From BOG-908 sp964247675 (GTDB lineage: Bacteria > Pseudomonadota > Alphaproteobacteria > Acetobacterales > Acetobacteraceae), in the NCBI GenBank assembly GCA_964247675.1, contig CAXTVW010000043.1:1-23439 (forward strand): a stretch of 23,439 nt of DNA, in the 5' to 3' direction. Below the pieces are notes generated by a model. The model worked only from the letters and a program-made list of their open reading frames with translations, searched no databases and was not told the origin of the DNA. A program made the translations under genes and the position numbers. Below are positions 1 to 8,150 of this stretch, one piece after another. Within the stretch, counting starts at the first letter, position 1, and every line of letters begins with the position of its first letter.

Positions 1-1
1 A

Positions 2-1192
2 TCACACCAAACCACCCGCGCAGGGCATCTGAAACGTAAACCGCGTCTCGTCCGCCGTCGAAGTCACGCCCAGCACGCCCGCATGTGCGCGCGCGATCTC
101 GGACGCGATGTGCAGACCCAGCCCAAGACCCTGCTGGTTGCCTTCCAGGACACCGCGGGAGAACGGCTCGAACAGATGCGCGATCCGATGCTCCGGTATC
201 GGTTCGCCGCCATTGGCAACGGAGAGGCTGAACACGCCATCCTTTGTCCCGGCCTCGCACAGGATCGGCTTGGCGGAGCCGCCGTAGGTCACGGCGTTGG
301 AAAGAAGGTTCGAGAACAATTGCGCGATCCGGTTGGCGTCGCAGGTCACCGGTTCGGTTATGGAAAATCGGCTTTCGATGATCCGGTCCGGAAAAGCCGC
401 GCTGATTTCGGACATGATCTGCCGAAGCACCGGATCGAGCTCGACATCGCTTCTGAGCCGGACAGGAATACCGCCCGTGAGCCGGCCTCTGGCGAGATCG
501 AGCATGTTTCCGACCAGCTCGGTCATCCTGTTCACGCTGCCTTGCATCAAGTCCAGGACATAGTGTGCCCGCTCGGGCAGCGGCATCCGGAGAAGCAGGC
601 GCATGCCCGAGTTGATCGCAGCAATCGGATTGCGCAGGTCATGGCCGAGTATGGCAATGAACACCTCGCGCAGCTCGGCAATCCGGCGCTCGTTGACGAG
701 ATCCGCACTGGTCTGGGACAGCCGGCTTGTTGCATCGATGTGGTAGGCCAGCAGCTCGGCGAACAGCTTGAACATGCCGATAACCTCCGGCGTGTTCAGC
801 CGCACCGGCGTCGGATTGATCGCGCACAGCGTCCCGAAGAAACTGCCATCCGGCAGCATGATCGGCATCGAGATGTAGCTCTGGAAGCCGTATATGGCCG
901 GGGTCGGATGTTTGCTGTACACGGCATCTTCGGCGGTGTTGTCGATGATGACCGGCTCGCGTGTCTTGCGTATCTCGTGGCAGATGGTGGTCTCCACCTT
1001 CAGCTCGCCGCCCGGCTGGAGGCCGAATGCTATGTCGTCCTTCACGCCGCAAGCGATCCAGCGCCCTTCGGTCACGCGCGCGACGGCCGCGAAACCCATG
1101 CCGGTCGTGCGGCACACCACGTCCAGGATGGTCGGAACGGCTTCTATGCGGCCGATCGTATCGACGCTTTCCTGGGCATCCTTGTCGAGCAT
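2..1192 (-). CDS. GAF domain sensor histidine kinase
   Basis: A 396-residue two-component sensor kinase with no membrane segment, so probably cytoplasmic. Residues about 15-155 form a GAF-type sensor domain. The HisKA dimerisation domain follows, with phosphoacceptor H184 in the context LGHDLRNP. The C-terminal HATPase carries an N box around N299 (LLSNAVTYG), a G1 box at N327-GGEP and a G2 box GLGLGL at 355-360. All key kinase residues are present, so it should be active. The stop codon lies at the very edge of the window. The gene is divergent from a single-domain response regulator 107 bp away, which is a plausible partner. The GAF ligand cannot be told from sequence. Confidence 0.93.
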   Translation of the reverse strand: MLDKDAQESVDTIGRIEAVPTILDVVCRTTGMGFAAVARVTEGRWIACGVKDDIAFGLQPGGELKVETTICHEIRKTREPVIIDNTAEDAVYSKHPTPAIYGFQSYISMPIMLPDGSFFGTLCAINPTPVRLNTPEVIGMFKLFAELLAYHIDATSRLSQTSADLVNERRIAELREVFIAILGHDLRNPIAAINSGMRLLLRMPLPERAHYVLDLMQGSVNRMTELVGNMLDLARGRLTGGIPVRLRSDVELDPVLRQIMSEISAAFPDRIIESRFSITEPVTCDANRIAQLFSNLLSNAVTYGGSAKPILCEAGTKDGVFSLSVANGGEPIPEHRIAHLFEPFSRGVLEGNQQGLGLGLHIASEIARAHAGVLGVTSTADETRFTFQMPCAGGLV

Positions 1193-1299
1193 GGGCTACA
1201 GTGTCATCCGCGGTGATGATGGCCACGCGCCATAGCACCTTTCGACGGTTGGCATAAAAATCTGGCAAAACTTTGTCCGTCAGCCGGCATTAGCGAGAG

Positions 1300-1671
1300 A
1301 TGAACGATGCGCAGAAGACGGTAATCGTAGCCGAGGACGAAGTACTGACCCGCATGCTGGCGGCCGAAGTGCTTTCGCAAGCCGGGTATGGCGTCATCGA
1401 GGCCGCGCACGCCGACGAGGCGCTGGCGATCCTCAAGGCCCATGGCGGCCAGGTTCACCTGCTGTTCACGGACATACACATGCCCGGCGGCATAAGCGGT
1501 CTCGAGCTTGCGCATATCGTGCGCCATCACTGGCCCAAGGTGGCCCTCGTCATCACCTCTGGCGAACACGTGCCGGACATGAGTGACCTGCCCGCGGGCG
1601 GCGTCTTCGTGGCCAAACCCTATGACCTGGAGCACGTGGTAGCCCACGTGCAAACCCTGACGGCGCCTTGA
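1300..1671 (+). CDS. Single-domain response regulator (CheY-like receiver)
   Basis: A 123-residue receiver domain with no output domain. The acidic pair E12/D13, the phosphoacceptor D58 (LLFTDIHMPG), T86 (VITSG) and K106 (AKPYD) match the receiver signature. A GCGAGAG stretch just before the ATG can serve as a weak ribosome site. It is divergent from the GAF histidine kinase, which suggests a kinase/regulator pair or a phosphorelay intermediate. With no DNA-binding domain it probably acts through protein contact or passes the phosphate on. Receivers of this type often accompany alphaproteobacterial HWE or hybrid kinases, but the pairing here is inferred from position only. Confidence 0.93.
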   Translation: MNDAQKTVIVAEDEVLTRMLAAEVLSQAGYGVIEAAHADEALAILKAHGGQVHLLFTDIHMPGGISGLELAHIVRHHWPKVALVITSGEHVPDMSDLPAGGVFVAKPYDLEHVVAHVQTLTAP

Positions 1672-1728
1672 TCCGTTCCACCAGGTCCAGCCGGGCCTGG
1701 GCGCGCAGCCTGGACACGCCAGTTCCGC

Positions 1729-1796
1729 GTAGGCCGAGTGCCCGCCCGCCGGCGCATGACTCGCCCGGCGTCGGCCATAGGGTCGTGCCGGCCTAC
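1729..1796. terminator. Imperfect nested inverted repeats between convergent genes
   Basis: The gap between the convergent response regulator and aminotransferase genes contains nested stems. GTAGGCC (1729-1735) can pair with GGCCTAC (1790-1796), or GGCCGA (1732-1737) with TCGGCC (1771-1776). Both enclose CGCCGG (1747-1752) and CCGGCG (1765-1770). There is no U-tract. The location suits a bidirectional transcription end, but the structure is modest. Confidence 0.3.
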
Positions 1797-3157
1797 ATCC
1801 ACCCCCGCGCCCGCACCACCTCCAGCGTCCGGTCCAGCGCCCCCCGCACGCGCGCCACCAACAAATCCGCCTCCCCTTCGCTCAGGACAAACGGCGGCGC
1901 CACCAGCATGCAATCCCCGGTAGCCCGTAGGATCAGCCCAGCCTCATAAGCAAAATCCCGGCACAGAACCCCCACTTCCCCAACCTTACCAAACCGAGCC
2001 CGCGCCGCCTTGTCCGGCGTAAGCTCCAGCCCCCCCATCAACCCAACCATCCGGGCCTCCCCCACCAACGGATGCTCTGCCAGGCCAAACCACAACCGCG
2101 CCAGGTAAGGCCCGATCACCCCACGCACCCGCTCCACCAGCCCCTCCCCCCGCAATATCGCCAAATTCGCCAGCGCCGCCGCCGCACAAACCGGATGCCC
2201 GCTGGTGGTATATCCATGATTGAAATCCCCCCCAGCCTCCAGCACATCCGCCACCGCGTCGCCCACCATAACCCCGCCCATCGGCAGATACCCGCTCGTC
2301 AACCCTTTAGCCACAGTCATCAGATCCGGCGAAAACCCGTAATGCTGGCAGCCGAACCATTCCCCCAACCGCCCGAACCCGCAAATCACCTCGTCGCTCA
2401 CGATCAGCACATCCCGTTCGCGACAAATCCGCTCCACCTCCTGCCAATACCCATCCGGCGGCATGATCACCCCGCCGGCCCCCTGCACCGGCTCGCCAAT
2501 GAACGCCCCCACGTTTTCCGCCCCCACGGCATCGATAGCCCGCCCCACCTCGCGCGCCGCCCAAACCCCGAACGCCGCCTGGCTCATCCCCCCACCTTCG
2601 CCCCACCACCAAGGCTGCGCCACATGGATCACCCCCGGTATCGGCAGCCCCCCCTGCCGATGCATCCACCCCATCCCGCCCAAACTGGCCCCGCCGATCG
2701 AGCTTCCATGATACCCATTCACCCGCGCAACAAACGCGCTCTTCCCCGGCTTTCCCCTCAGCGCCCAGTAATGCCGCACCATCCGGATTACCGTGTCATT
2801 TCCCTCCGATCCTGAATTCGTAAAGAAACTTCGCCGAAACCCCGGCGCCAACCCGCCCAAAACCTCCGCCAATTCGATCGCCGGCCGCGTCGTCGATTTG
2901 AAAAAATTGTTATAGAACGGCAACTGCGTCATCTGCGCGTAAGCAGCATCCGCAATCTCCCGCCGCCCATACCCCACCGCCACGTTCCACAACCCGGAAA
3001 ACGCATCCAGATACCGCCGCCCGTCCACATCGGTCAGCCACACGCCGTCGCCATGCGCGAAGATCCGTGTCCCCTCCGCATTCAACGCCGCCGTATCGCT
3101 GAACGGATGAATGTGATGCCGCGCATCGATCGCCCGCAGCCGGTCGGAATCACGCAT
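1793..3157 (-). CDS. Class III PLP aminotransferase (putrescine/omega-amino acid type)
   Basis: A 454-residue fold-type I PLP aminotransferase of class III. Visible landmarks are NSGSEGND at 114-121 (phosphate binding), YHGSS at 149-153, D255 in VSDEVICGFGR (pyridine nitrogen), K284 in VAKGLTSGY (Schiff-base lysine) and YTTSGHP at 316-322. The start at 3157 is chosen because GGAGGT lies 5-10 bases upstream. A longer in-frame reading to 3310 only translates the AT-rich repeat. It neighbours puuD and puuA homologues divergently, so it probably transaminates putrescine, a glutamylated polyamine or 4-aminobutyrate with pyruvate or 2-oxoglutarate, like Pseudomonas SpuC. A beta-alanine:pyruvate or other omega-amino acid role cannot be excluded. 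Its codons strongly favour G at third positions. Confidence 0.93.
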   Translation of the reverse strand: MRDSDRLRAIDARHHIHPFSDTAALNAEGTRIFAHGDGVWLTDVDGRRYLDAFSGLWNVAVGYGRREIADAAYAQMTQLPFYNNFFKSTTRPAIELAEVLGGLAPGFRRSFFTNSGSEGNDTVIRMVRHYWALRGKPGKSAFVARVNGYHGSSIGGASLGGMGWMHRQGGLPIPGVIHVAQPWWWGEGGGMSQAAFGVWAAREVGRAIDAVGAENVGAFIGEPVQGAGGVIMPPDGYWQEVERICRERDVLIVSDEVICGFGRLGEWFGCQHYGFSPDLMTVAKGLTSGYLPMGGVMVGDAVADVLEAGGDFNHGYTTSGHPVCAAAALANLAILRGEGLVERVRGVIGPYLARLWFGLAEHPLVGEARMVGLMGGLELTPDKAARARFGKVGEVGVLCRDFAYEAGLILRATGDCMLVAPPFVLSEGEADLLVARVRGALDRTLEVVRARGWM

Positions 3158-3175
3158 CGAAACCTCCAATCGAGT

Positions 3176-3224
3176 AAGGCAAGCCGTTCTTTTTTGAAAA
3201 AAAGAACCAAAAAACTTTTGCTCC
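3176..3224 (+). repeat. AT-rich repeat, left arm (copy 1)
   Basis: A copy of the dispersed family: TTCTTTTTTGAAAAAAAGAA (3187-3206), followed by CCAAAAAACTTTTGCTCC. The 20-mer is itself a near-perfect palindrome. It lies between the divergent aminotransferase and puuD genes, upstream of the aminotransferase ribosome site. Confidence 0.85.
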
Positions 3225-3261
3225 CTGTCGGCGACCTCTCTCAGCACCCGCGACAAAACCC

Positions 3262-3290
3262 GAAAGTTTTTTGCTTTCTCAAACGAAACC
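3262..3290 (-). repeat. AT-rich repeat, degenerate right arm (copy 1b)
   Basis: AAAGTTTTTTGCTTTCTC at 3263-3280 matches the inverted form of the repeat family (AAAAGTTTTTTGCTTCTT). The part after it has decayed. With the copy at 3176-3224 it makes an inverted pair separated by about 40 bp. Confidence 0.55.
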
Positions 3291-3386
3291 CCCCTTCCTT
3301 TCTTCCTCATTCATCAACCAACCGTGTCAAACCTTCCCCTGTCCCCCCGCAATCGGCTACAACACCCGTTGCAGGAGTTCGCATCC

Positions 3387-4160
3387 ATGAAACCCGTCAT
3401 CGGCGTGGTCGCCGACGTCAACACCGCGTCCAAACACACCACCCACACCGTCCAGCACAAATACCTCGCCGCCCTCACCGAAGGCGCCGGCGCACTCCCC
3501 CTCATCATCCCGGCCCTTCTCCCCAACACCACCGAAGCCGACCTGGCCCAACTCCTCGCCACCCTGGACGGCCTCCTCCTCACCGGCGCCCTCAGCAACG
3601 TAGCCCCCGCCCGCTACAACGCCCCCCAACAAGACCCCGCCTCCCCGTCGGACCCCGCCCGGGACGCCACCACCCTCCCCTTGATCCGCCTCGCCGTCTC
3701 CCGCGGCCTACCCACCCTGGGCATCTGCCGCGGCTTCCAGGAGATCAACGTCGCCCTGGGCGGCACGCTCCACCAATCCATCCACACCACCCCCGGCCTC
3801 GCCGACCACCGAGACGCCCCAGGCACGCTCGCCGAACAATACGCCCCCGCTCACGCTGTAACCTTCACCCCAGGCGGCCTGCTCCACAGCTTCACCGGCA
3901 TGGACACCGCCCGGGTCAACTCCCTCCACCACCAGGGCATAGACCGCCTGGCCCCCACCCTCGCCATAGACGCCACCGCCCCCGACGGCCTCCCCGAAGC
4001 CATCCGCCTGAAATCCGCGGACACCTTCCTCCTCGGCGTCCAATGGCATCCGGAATGGCTCCACGCGGACGACCCCCTCTCCACCGTCATCTTCCGCGCC
4101 TTCGGCACCGCCGCCCGCGCCCACCAACGCCACCGCGCCCCCGCCTTCGCGCACGCCTGA
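3387..4160 (+). CDS. puuD: Gamma-glutamyl-gamma-aminobutyrate hydrolase family protein (PuuD-like)
   Basis: A 257-residue class I glutamine-amidotransferase-like hydrolase of the peptidase C26 family. The catalytic triad is readable: nucleophile C114 in LGICRGFQEINVALGG, and H221 and E223 in VQWHPEW. In the Puu pathway this enzyme releases 4-aminobutyrate (or another omega-amino acid) and glutamate from the gamma-glutamyl intermediate. The ATG at 3387 has AGGAG about 9 bases upstream (3372-3377). An in-frame start at 3324 would add residues outside the fold. It sits 25 bp before the glutamylpolyamine synthetase gene, probably one operon, and is divergent from the aminotransferase. A role on another gamma-glutamyl amide is possible. 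Confidence 0.92.
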   Translation: MKPVIGVVADVNTASKHTTHTVQHKYLAALTEGAGALPLIIPALLPNTTEADLAQLLATLDGLLLTGALSNVAPARYNAPQQDPASPSDPARDATTLPLIRLAVSRGLPTLGICRGFQEINVALGGTLHQSIHTTPGLADHRDAPGTLAEQYAPAHAVTFTPGGLLHSFTGMDTARVNSLHHQGIDRLAPTLAIDATAPDGLPEAIRLKSADTFLLGVQWHPEWLHADDPLSTVIFRAFGTAARAHQRHRAPAFAHA

Positions 4161-4185
4161 CCCCACAACAACGGAGCAAGTTTAA

Positions 4186-5568
4186 TTGGATCTCACCGCC
4201 CCGCCGCCGCCCTCCACCTACAGCCCCCACGCCCACACCCTCATCCCCGGCAAACAAGCCCCCTCCGTCCTCGAAGCCTTCGTCGTCGACGTAAACGGCA
4301 TCGCCCGCGGCAAATGGGTCCCAGCCGAACGCATCCCCGAAGTCCTCGCCAACGGCGTAGCCCTCCCCCGCAGCGTCTACGCCCTCGATGTCTGGGGTTG
4401 CGACGTCCCCGAAGCTGGCCTGGCCGTTGGCACCGGTGACCCGGACGGCATCTGCATGCCGGTTGACGGCACCCTGCTGCCCGTCACCTGGCTAACCCGC
4501 CCCACCACCCAGGTCCTCCTCTCCATGCGCCAGCAGGACGGCACCCCCTTCTACGCGGACCCCCGCCAGGTCCTCGCCCGCGTCTGCGCCCGCTTCGCCA
4601 CCCTCCGCCTCACCCCCATCGTCGCCACCGAACTCGAATTCTACATAATCGACCGCCGCCGAACCCCGCGCGACCCCGTCTCACCCCCCAGCTCCCACGA
4701 AGGCCGCTGGAACGGATGGCAAACCCAGGTCCTCTCCATCGCCGAACTCCACAGCTTCGAACCCCTCCTCGCCGACATCTTCCACGCCTGCGAACGCCAG
4801 AACCTCCCCGCCGACACCGTCGTGCGCGAAAACGGCCCCGGCCAATACGAGGTCAACCTCAACCACGTCCCCGACCCCCTCCAGGCCGCCGACCACGCCT
4901 TCCTCCTCAAACGCATCGTCAAAGGCGTCGCCCGCCAACACGGCCTGGACGCCACCTTCATGGCCAAACCCTACGGCAACCTCGCCGGCAGCGGCATGCA
5001 CGTCCACATGTCCATCCTCGACGAGCTCGGCCGCAACATCATGGCCGAACCCAACGGCGCCCCAACCCCGCGCCTCCACCACGTCACCGGCGGCATGCTC
5101 GCAACCCTGCCCGACTGCATGCTGCTCCTCGCCCCCCACGCCAACTCCTACCGCCGCCTCACCCCAGGCGGCCACGCCCCCACCAACGTCACCTGGGGCC
5201 TGGACAACCGCAGCGCCGCCATACGCGTCATCACCGCGGGCCAGGCCACCCGCGTCGAACACCGCGTCGCCGGCGCCGACTGCAACCCCTACCTCGCGGT
5301 CGCCGGCGTCCTCGCCGGCGCCCTGCACGGCCTCACCCACGAAATCGACCCAGGCCCCCCCATCGACGGCGAACAACGCGAAGGCTACCCCATCCTCCCG
5401 GTAAACTGGGACGACGCGATCGACGCCTTCGACGCCAGCGACGTCATGGGCGAACACCTCGGCCTGGACTACCAAGACCTCTTCAGCGCCTGCAAACGCC
5501 AGGAACAAGCCGAATTCCGCAGGCGCGTCACGGACGTGGAATACGACGCGTATCTGCAGTCGGTATAG
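4186..5568 (+). CDS. puuA: Glutamine synthetase family protein (gamma-glutamylputrescine synthetase type)
   Basis: A 460-residue glutamine-synthetase-fold ligase. Signatures in order are ELEFYI, ENGPGQYEVNLNH, GSGMHVHMS, NSYRRLTPGGHAPTNVTWGLDNR and RVEHRVAGADCNPYLAVAGVLAG. These cover the ATP, metal and glutamate sites. PuuA/SpuI-type enzymes join glutamate to putrescine with ATP; canonical GlnA features such as the adenylylation tyrosine loop are not evident. The start is TTG at 4186, with GGAG at 4173-4176; the first in-frame ATG is about 100 codons in and would cut the N-terminal beta-grasp domain. It follows puuD by 25 bp. Proline and leucine codons are nearly all C-ending. The exact amine substrate is inferred from context. 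Confidence 0.92.
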   Translation: MDLTAPPPPSTYSPHAHTLIPGKQAPSVLEAFVVDVNGIARGKWVPAERIPEVLANGVALPRSVYALDVWGCDVPEAGLAVGTGDPDGICMPVDGTLLPVTWLTRPTTQVLLSMRQQDGTPFYADPRQVLARVCARFATLRLTPIVATELEFYIIDRRRTPRDPVSPPSSHEGRWNGWQTQVLSIAELHSFEPLLADIFHACERQNLPADTVVRENGPGQYEVNLNHVPDPLQAADHAFLLKRIVKGVARQHGLDATFMAKPYGNLAGSGMHVHMSILDELGRNIMAEPNGAPTPRLHHVTGGMLATLPDCMLLLAPHANSYRRLTPGGHAPTNVTWGLDNRSAAIRVITAGQATRVEHRVAGADCNPYLAVAGVLAGALHGLTHEIDPGPPIDGEQREGYPILPVNWDDAIDAFDASDVMGEHLGLDYQDLFSACKRQEQAEFRRRVTDVEYDAYLQSV

Positions 5569-5605
5569 GGCAGGAGCGCGCGCTATGGGGTAAGCGAAGG
5601 CAAGG

Positions 5606-5649
5606 CGAGGGCTCTGCCCCTCGACCCCGCTGGGGCCAGTCGGCCCCAG
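5606..5649 (+). terminator. Tandem GC-rich hairpins after puuA
   Basis: Two adjacent stems follow the puuA stop by about 40 bp. The first is CGAGGG (5606-5611) with CCCTCG (5618-5623). The second is CTGGGGCC (5630-5637) with GGCCCCAG (5642-5649) around a four-base loop AGTC. A short T-rich run (GATTTT) comes about 20 bases later. They probably end the puuD-puuA transcript. The motif resembles dispersed GC-rich elements of alphaproteobacterial genomes, but that needs a genome-wide check. Confidence 0.55.
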
Positions 5650-5839
5650 ACCCCGGCTTCGCCCGATTTTGACGCTTCTGCACGAGTGTTCGGCCAGCCG
5701 GCAGTTTTCGCCAAAGTCTTATTACGATAAGATCAGAATTGAATTACTCCTTGTGGCCGCCGCTGGTTCGATTTGATCGACAAGCACGGACGGCCGAAGT
5801 GGTTTCGTTTTTGTAACCACTTGCTTGGGAAAGACAACG

Positions 5840-6178
5840 ATGACAGATACGTCCGACATCGCGAGCAACAGTCTGTTTGATGAGTCGGAGCTTGCGTCTC
5901 TCTTTCAGAAGATCGCTTCCCGCATGCAGGAAATTCACAATCCCAGATCAAGGGAATCCCTCAGAGCGCATCTGCGCTCCTTGGCACGATGGGAACAGGA
6001 GCCCAACGACTACCCCGTTACCGATATCCAGTTCCCGGCGCATGTAACCGTAGCCTTGGCCGTATGTCACCCGGAATGCGGCCGTGCCGAGTTCATTGTG
6101 GATGGAAGTACTCAAGAGTGCCAAAGTTGTGGTGGTCTGATGTTTCGAACGACAGATCATGGTTACTGCCGAACCTAG
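5840..6178 (+). CDS. Small hypothetical protein with putative zinc ribbon
   Basis: A 112-residue protein not recognised as a named family. The C-terminal half has two cysteine knuckles, C76-x3-C80 and C94-x2-C97, plus C110, spaced as in a zinc ribbon. The N-terminal half is charged and helical, with no membrane segment or signal peptide. The ATG at 5840 has GGGAAAG about 7 bases upstream; an in-frame TTG at 5825 is less likely. Codon use is visibly less GC-biased than in the neighbours (ACT, TTT, AGA, CAA, TGT), and the upstream flank is also AT-richer. This hints at a recent arrival or weak expression. It may bind metal or nucleic acid, but no role can be assigned. Confidence 0.7.
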   Translation: MTDTSDIASNSLFDESELASLFQKIASRMQEIHNPRSRESLRAHLRSLARWEQEPNDYPVTDIQFPAHVTVALAVCHPECGRAEFIVDGSTQECQSCGGLMFRTTDHGYCRT

Positions 6179-6352
6179 CCTCGCAGCGTTGCCCGAGGTC
6201 GAAGCCAGGCGCGAAGCGAAGTTTGAGAAGTCCGCAACCCAACCAAACATTCCCCCGTGGCTACTCGCCCCAAACCCCAACCCAACACCCGACCTTGCCA
6301 ACCCTCCCACACCCCGCCCAACATCCCCGGCACGCCAAAGCAAAGGCACCCC

Positions 6353-7456
6353 ATGGCCACCACCAAGCCGCACCACCGGCCGCCACCCCAACACCATCCC
6401 GCCGCGCCCAAAGTCGTGGCCCCCGCGCCAGTCGACATCGCCACGCTCGCAGACGGCTACACCCTGAAAGGCTATCCCACCGCCGCCGCGATCAAACGCA
6501 TCACCGACAACACGCTGAAACAAACCCGGACCGCATTCTTTCGCGGCATCGTCGCCGCCCAGCCAATCGCGCGCCGCGGCATATATGATTTCGTCCTTCG
6601 CCCCGATGTCTTCGCGCGCCTGCAAACCGAAGCCCCCGCCGCCGCTTCCGCCGTAACCCAAGCAGCGCAAACCGCTATTTCCGCCCAGGCGCTGCCCGCG
6701 CAACTGGCACCACAACCCGCAACCGCCTGCCTCATGCCCGGCGCCATGATCCCCGATGCCACGCTGGCCGACGCCGCAACCGCGCTGCACCAGTGCGGCC
6801 TGATCACCGTGCTGGGACCTGACAGCACCATGAAAGCCGCCATACTCGCCACGCCAGGTCGCGTCTCCTTCGCCGGCCTTACCTTTCTCAAGAATCGTGA
6901 AGGCGGCGGCGCCATCAGCGATCATCTCTACTGGCCGCACAAATCCAGGCTCCCCGATGCCGCCGGCGTCAACGCAAGCGGTGTCACCCTAGGCCTCGGC
7001 TACGACATGAAGCTCCGCGACAAGGACACCATCACCAATGATCTCGTCGGCATCGGCCTGGACCGCACCACCGCCGCGGCCGCAGCGGAAGGCTACCATC
7101 GCACCCACGCAGACGCGCACGGCTTTGCCAATCGCAACGAAGACCTCGTCAAACTGACGGATGACCAGCAAATGCGCCTGCTCACGGTCATCATAGGAAC
7201 CTACGAAGCCACCGTGCGCCGTCTCGTCCAGGCAGACTTGGCCATCCGTCTCCTGGTATGCGAATTCGACGCCCTGGTTTCGATGAACTACCAGGGCGCG
7301 CTCGCGCAACCTGTCCTGCGCCCCGTCAAAGCGCACGACCTCATTGCCGCCGGCATCGCCATCGTCAGCACCACAAGCGCCAATTATCGGGATCGCAGGC
7401 TGCTGGAACAGGCGCTGTTCAACCGTGCCGTCTACAGCCCGAGCGCCGCCGGATGA
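6353..7456 (+). CDS. Pesticin/T4-lysozyme-like muramidase, putative antibacterial effector
   Basis: A 367-residue protein with a Pro/His-rich, probably disordered N-terminus (1-30), a middle region of unknown fold (30-165) and a C-terminal lysozyme-like domain (about 170-360). The domain reads FLKNREGGG with candidate acid E183, then SGVTLGLGYDMK with T212 and D218. The T-to-D spacing of six equals that of T201/D207 in pesticin. The later motif EFDALVSMNYQGAL is typical of this lysozyme superfamily. It should cleave peptidoglycan glycan strands, yet it has no signal peptide, so export would need a dedicated secretion system or lysis. ATG 6353 has AAAGG six bases upstream; a GTG at 6257 is possible. 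Its stop overlaps the next start (ATGA). Confidence 0.82.
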   Translation: MATTKPHHRPPPQHHPAAPKVVAPAPVDIATLADGYTLKGYPTAAAIKRITDNTLKQTRTAFFRGIVAAQPIARRGIYDFVLRPDVFARLQTEAPAAASAVTQAAQTAISAQALPAQLAPQPATACLMPGAMIPDATLADAATALHQCGLITVLGPDSTMKAAILATPGRVSFAGLTFLKNREGGGAISDHLYWPHKSRLPDAAGVNASGVTLGLGYDMKLRDKDTITNDLVGIGLDRTTAAAAAEGYHRTHADAHGFANRNEDLVKLTDDQQMRLLTVIIGTYEATVRRLVQADLAIRLLVCEFDALVSMNYQGALAQPVLRPVKAHDLIAAGIAIVSTTSANYRDRRLLEQALFNRAVYSPSAAG

Positions 7457-8097
7457 TCGCGCGCGCGCTCGCCACCTGTCTCGCCATCGCAGCCGCCGCG
7501 CCGGCTCTGGCCGACACTTCTTGCGACACGGTCTCCTTTCCCGCGCAACCGCCGCAATCCATCCACGCCGCCCGGATAAAACCCGGCCTGCACGCCACCT
7601 TCCTGTCCGGGCGAGACGCCTGTCCGAACGCCACCAAAGCCTGCCAGCTTGCCGCCTACGTCATCGCGGGCGACCGCCTCCTGACTGCCGGCACCCACGG
7701 TCCCTACACCTGCGCCTACTACACCAACGGCAAAACCGAAGCCGCCGGCTGGCTCCCCACCGCGCAACTGCAGCCGCAGCCGGTCCCAGCCGCTAACCGC
7801 CATGACTGGCTGGGCACCTGGCATTATGGTGACAGCAAACTCACCATAAAATCAGCCGGTCCAAACCTCGCCGTGGCCGCCGAAGCCTACTGGCCCTCGA
7901 AATCCGACCCCAACGGCCACGAAGGCACACTGAACGCCGAAGCAAAACCCGACGCCGCCCATTTGTCCTTGGCAGATCCCGACGACCCGCAAGGTTGCAA
8001 ACTGACCCTAACGCTCATCGCCGCAAACATAGTAGCCCACGATAACAACGCCTGCGGCGGCGCCAACGTCACGCTCTCCGGAATTTACCAGAAATAA
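7453..8097 (+). CDS. Secreted SH3-like/lipocalin-like protein, putative partner or immunity protein of the muramidase
   Basis: A 214-residue protein with a clear signal peptide, cleaved after APALA (residue 20). Residues about 35-105 resemble a bacterial SH3-like fold (CQLAAYVIAGD, then GWLPTAQL). Residues 115-214 form a beta-rich domain ending in DNNACGGANVTLSGIYQK, a pattern I associate with secreted lysozyme-inhibitor-like proteins. It has six mature cysteines (24, 57, 64, 87, 182, 201), suited to disulfides in the periplasm. The start ATG overlaps the muramidase stop by four bases, so the two are probably translationally coupled. I infer that it inhibits or anchors the muramidase in the periplasm. 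It is not a family I can name with certainty. Confidence 0.8.
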   Translation: MIARALATCLAIAAAAPALADTSCDTVSFPAQPPQSIHAARIKPGLHATFLSGRDACPNATKACQLAAYVIAGDRLLTAGTHGPYTCAYYTNGKTEAAGWLPTAQLQPQPVPAANRHDWLGTWHYGDSKLTIKSAGPNLAVAAEAYWPSKSDPNGHEGTLNAEAKPDAAHLSLADPDDPQGCKLTLTLIAANIVAHDNNACGGANVTLSGIYQK

Positions 8098-8150
8098 CTA
8101 CGCACGAACCGGCAAGCCAAACGAATGCGGAAGCCCAGCGCAAACCACAA

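Larger units (their letters stand above)
3158..3386. promoter_or_regulatory. Divergent control region of the polyamine genes
   Basis: This 229-bp region separates the aminotransferase (minus) from puuD-puuA (plus). It holds an inverted pair of AT-rich repeats and a possible -10 box TACAAC (3358-3363) for puuD, without a clear -35. No obvious operator palindrome apart from the repeats was seen. Any shared regulator is not encoded next to it. Confidence 0.4.

Noticed and set aside
83..1216. A long plus-strand frame antisense to the histidine kinase
   Set aside because: The minus-strand kinase has all its motifs intact; the antisense frame has none and is a GC-rich artefact.
3158..3310. N-terminal extension of the aminotransferase up to 3310
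   Set aside because: It translates the AT-rich repeat (EQKFFGSFFQKR); the same peptide appears at other repeats. A GGAGGT site supports 3157.
3053..4294. A 413-codon plus-strand frame across the aminotransferase start, repeat and puuD
   Set aside because: It is Pro/Arg/His-rich low-complexity sequence in the wrong frame of puuD; it arises from C-rich DNA lacking stops.
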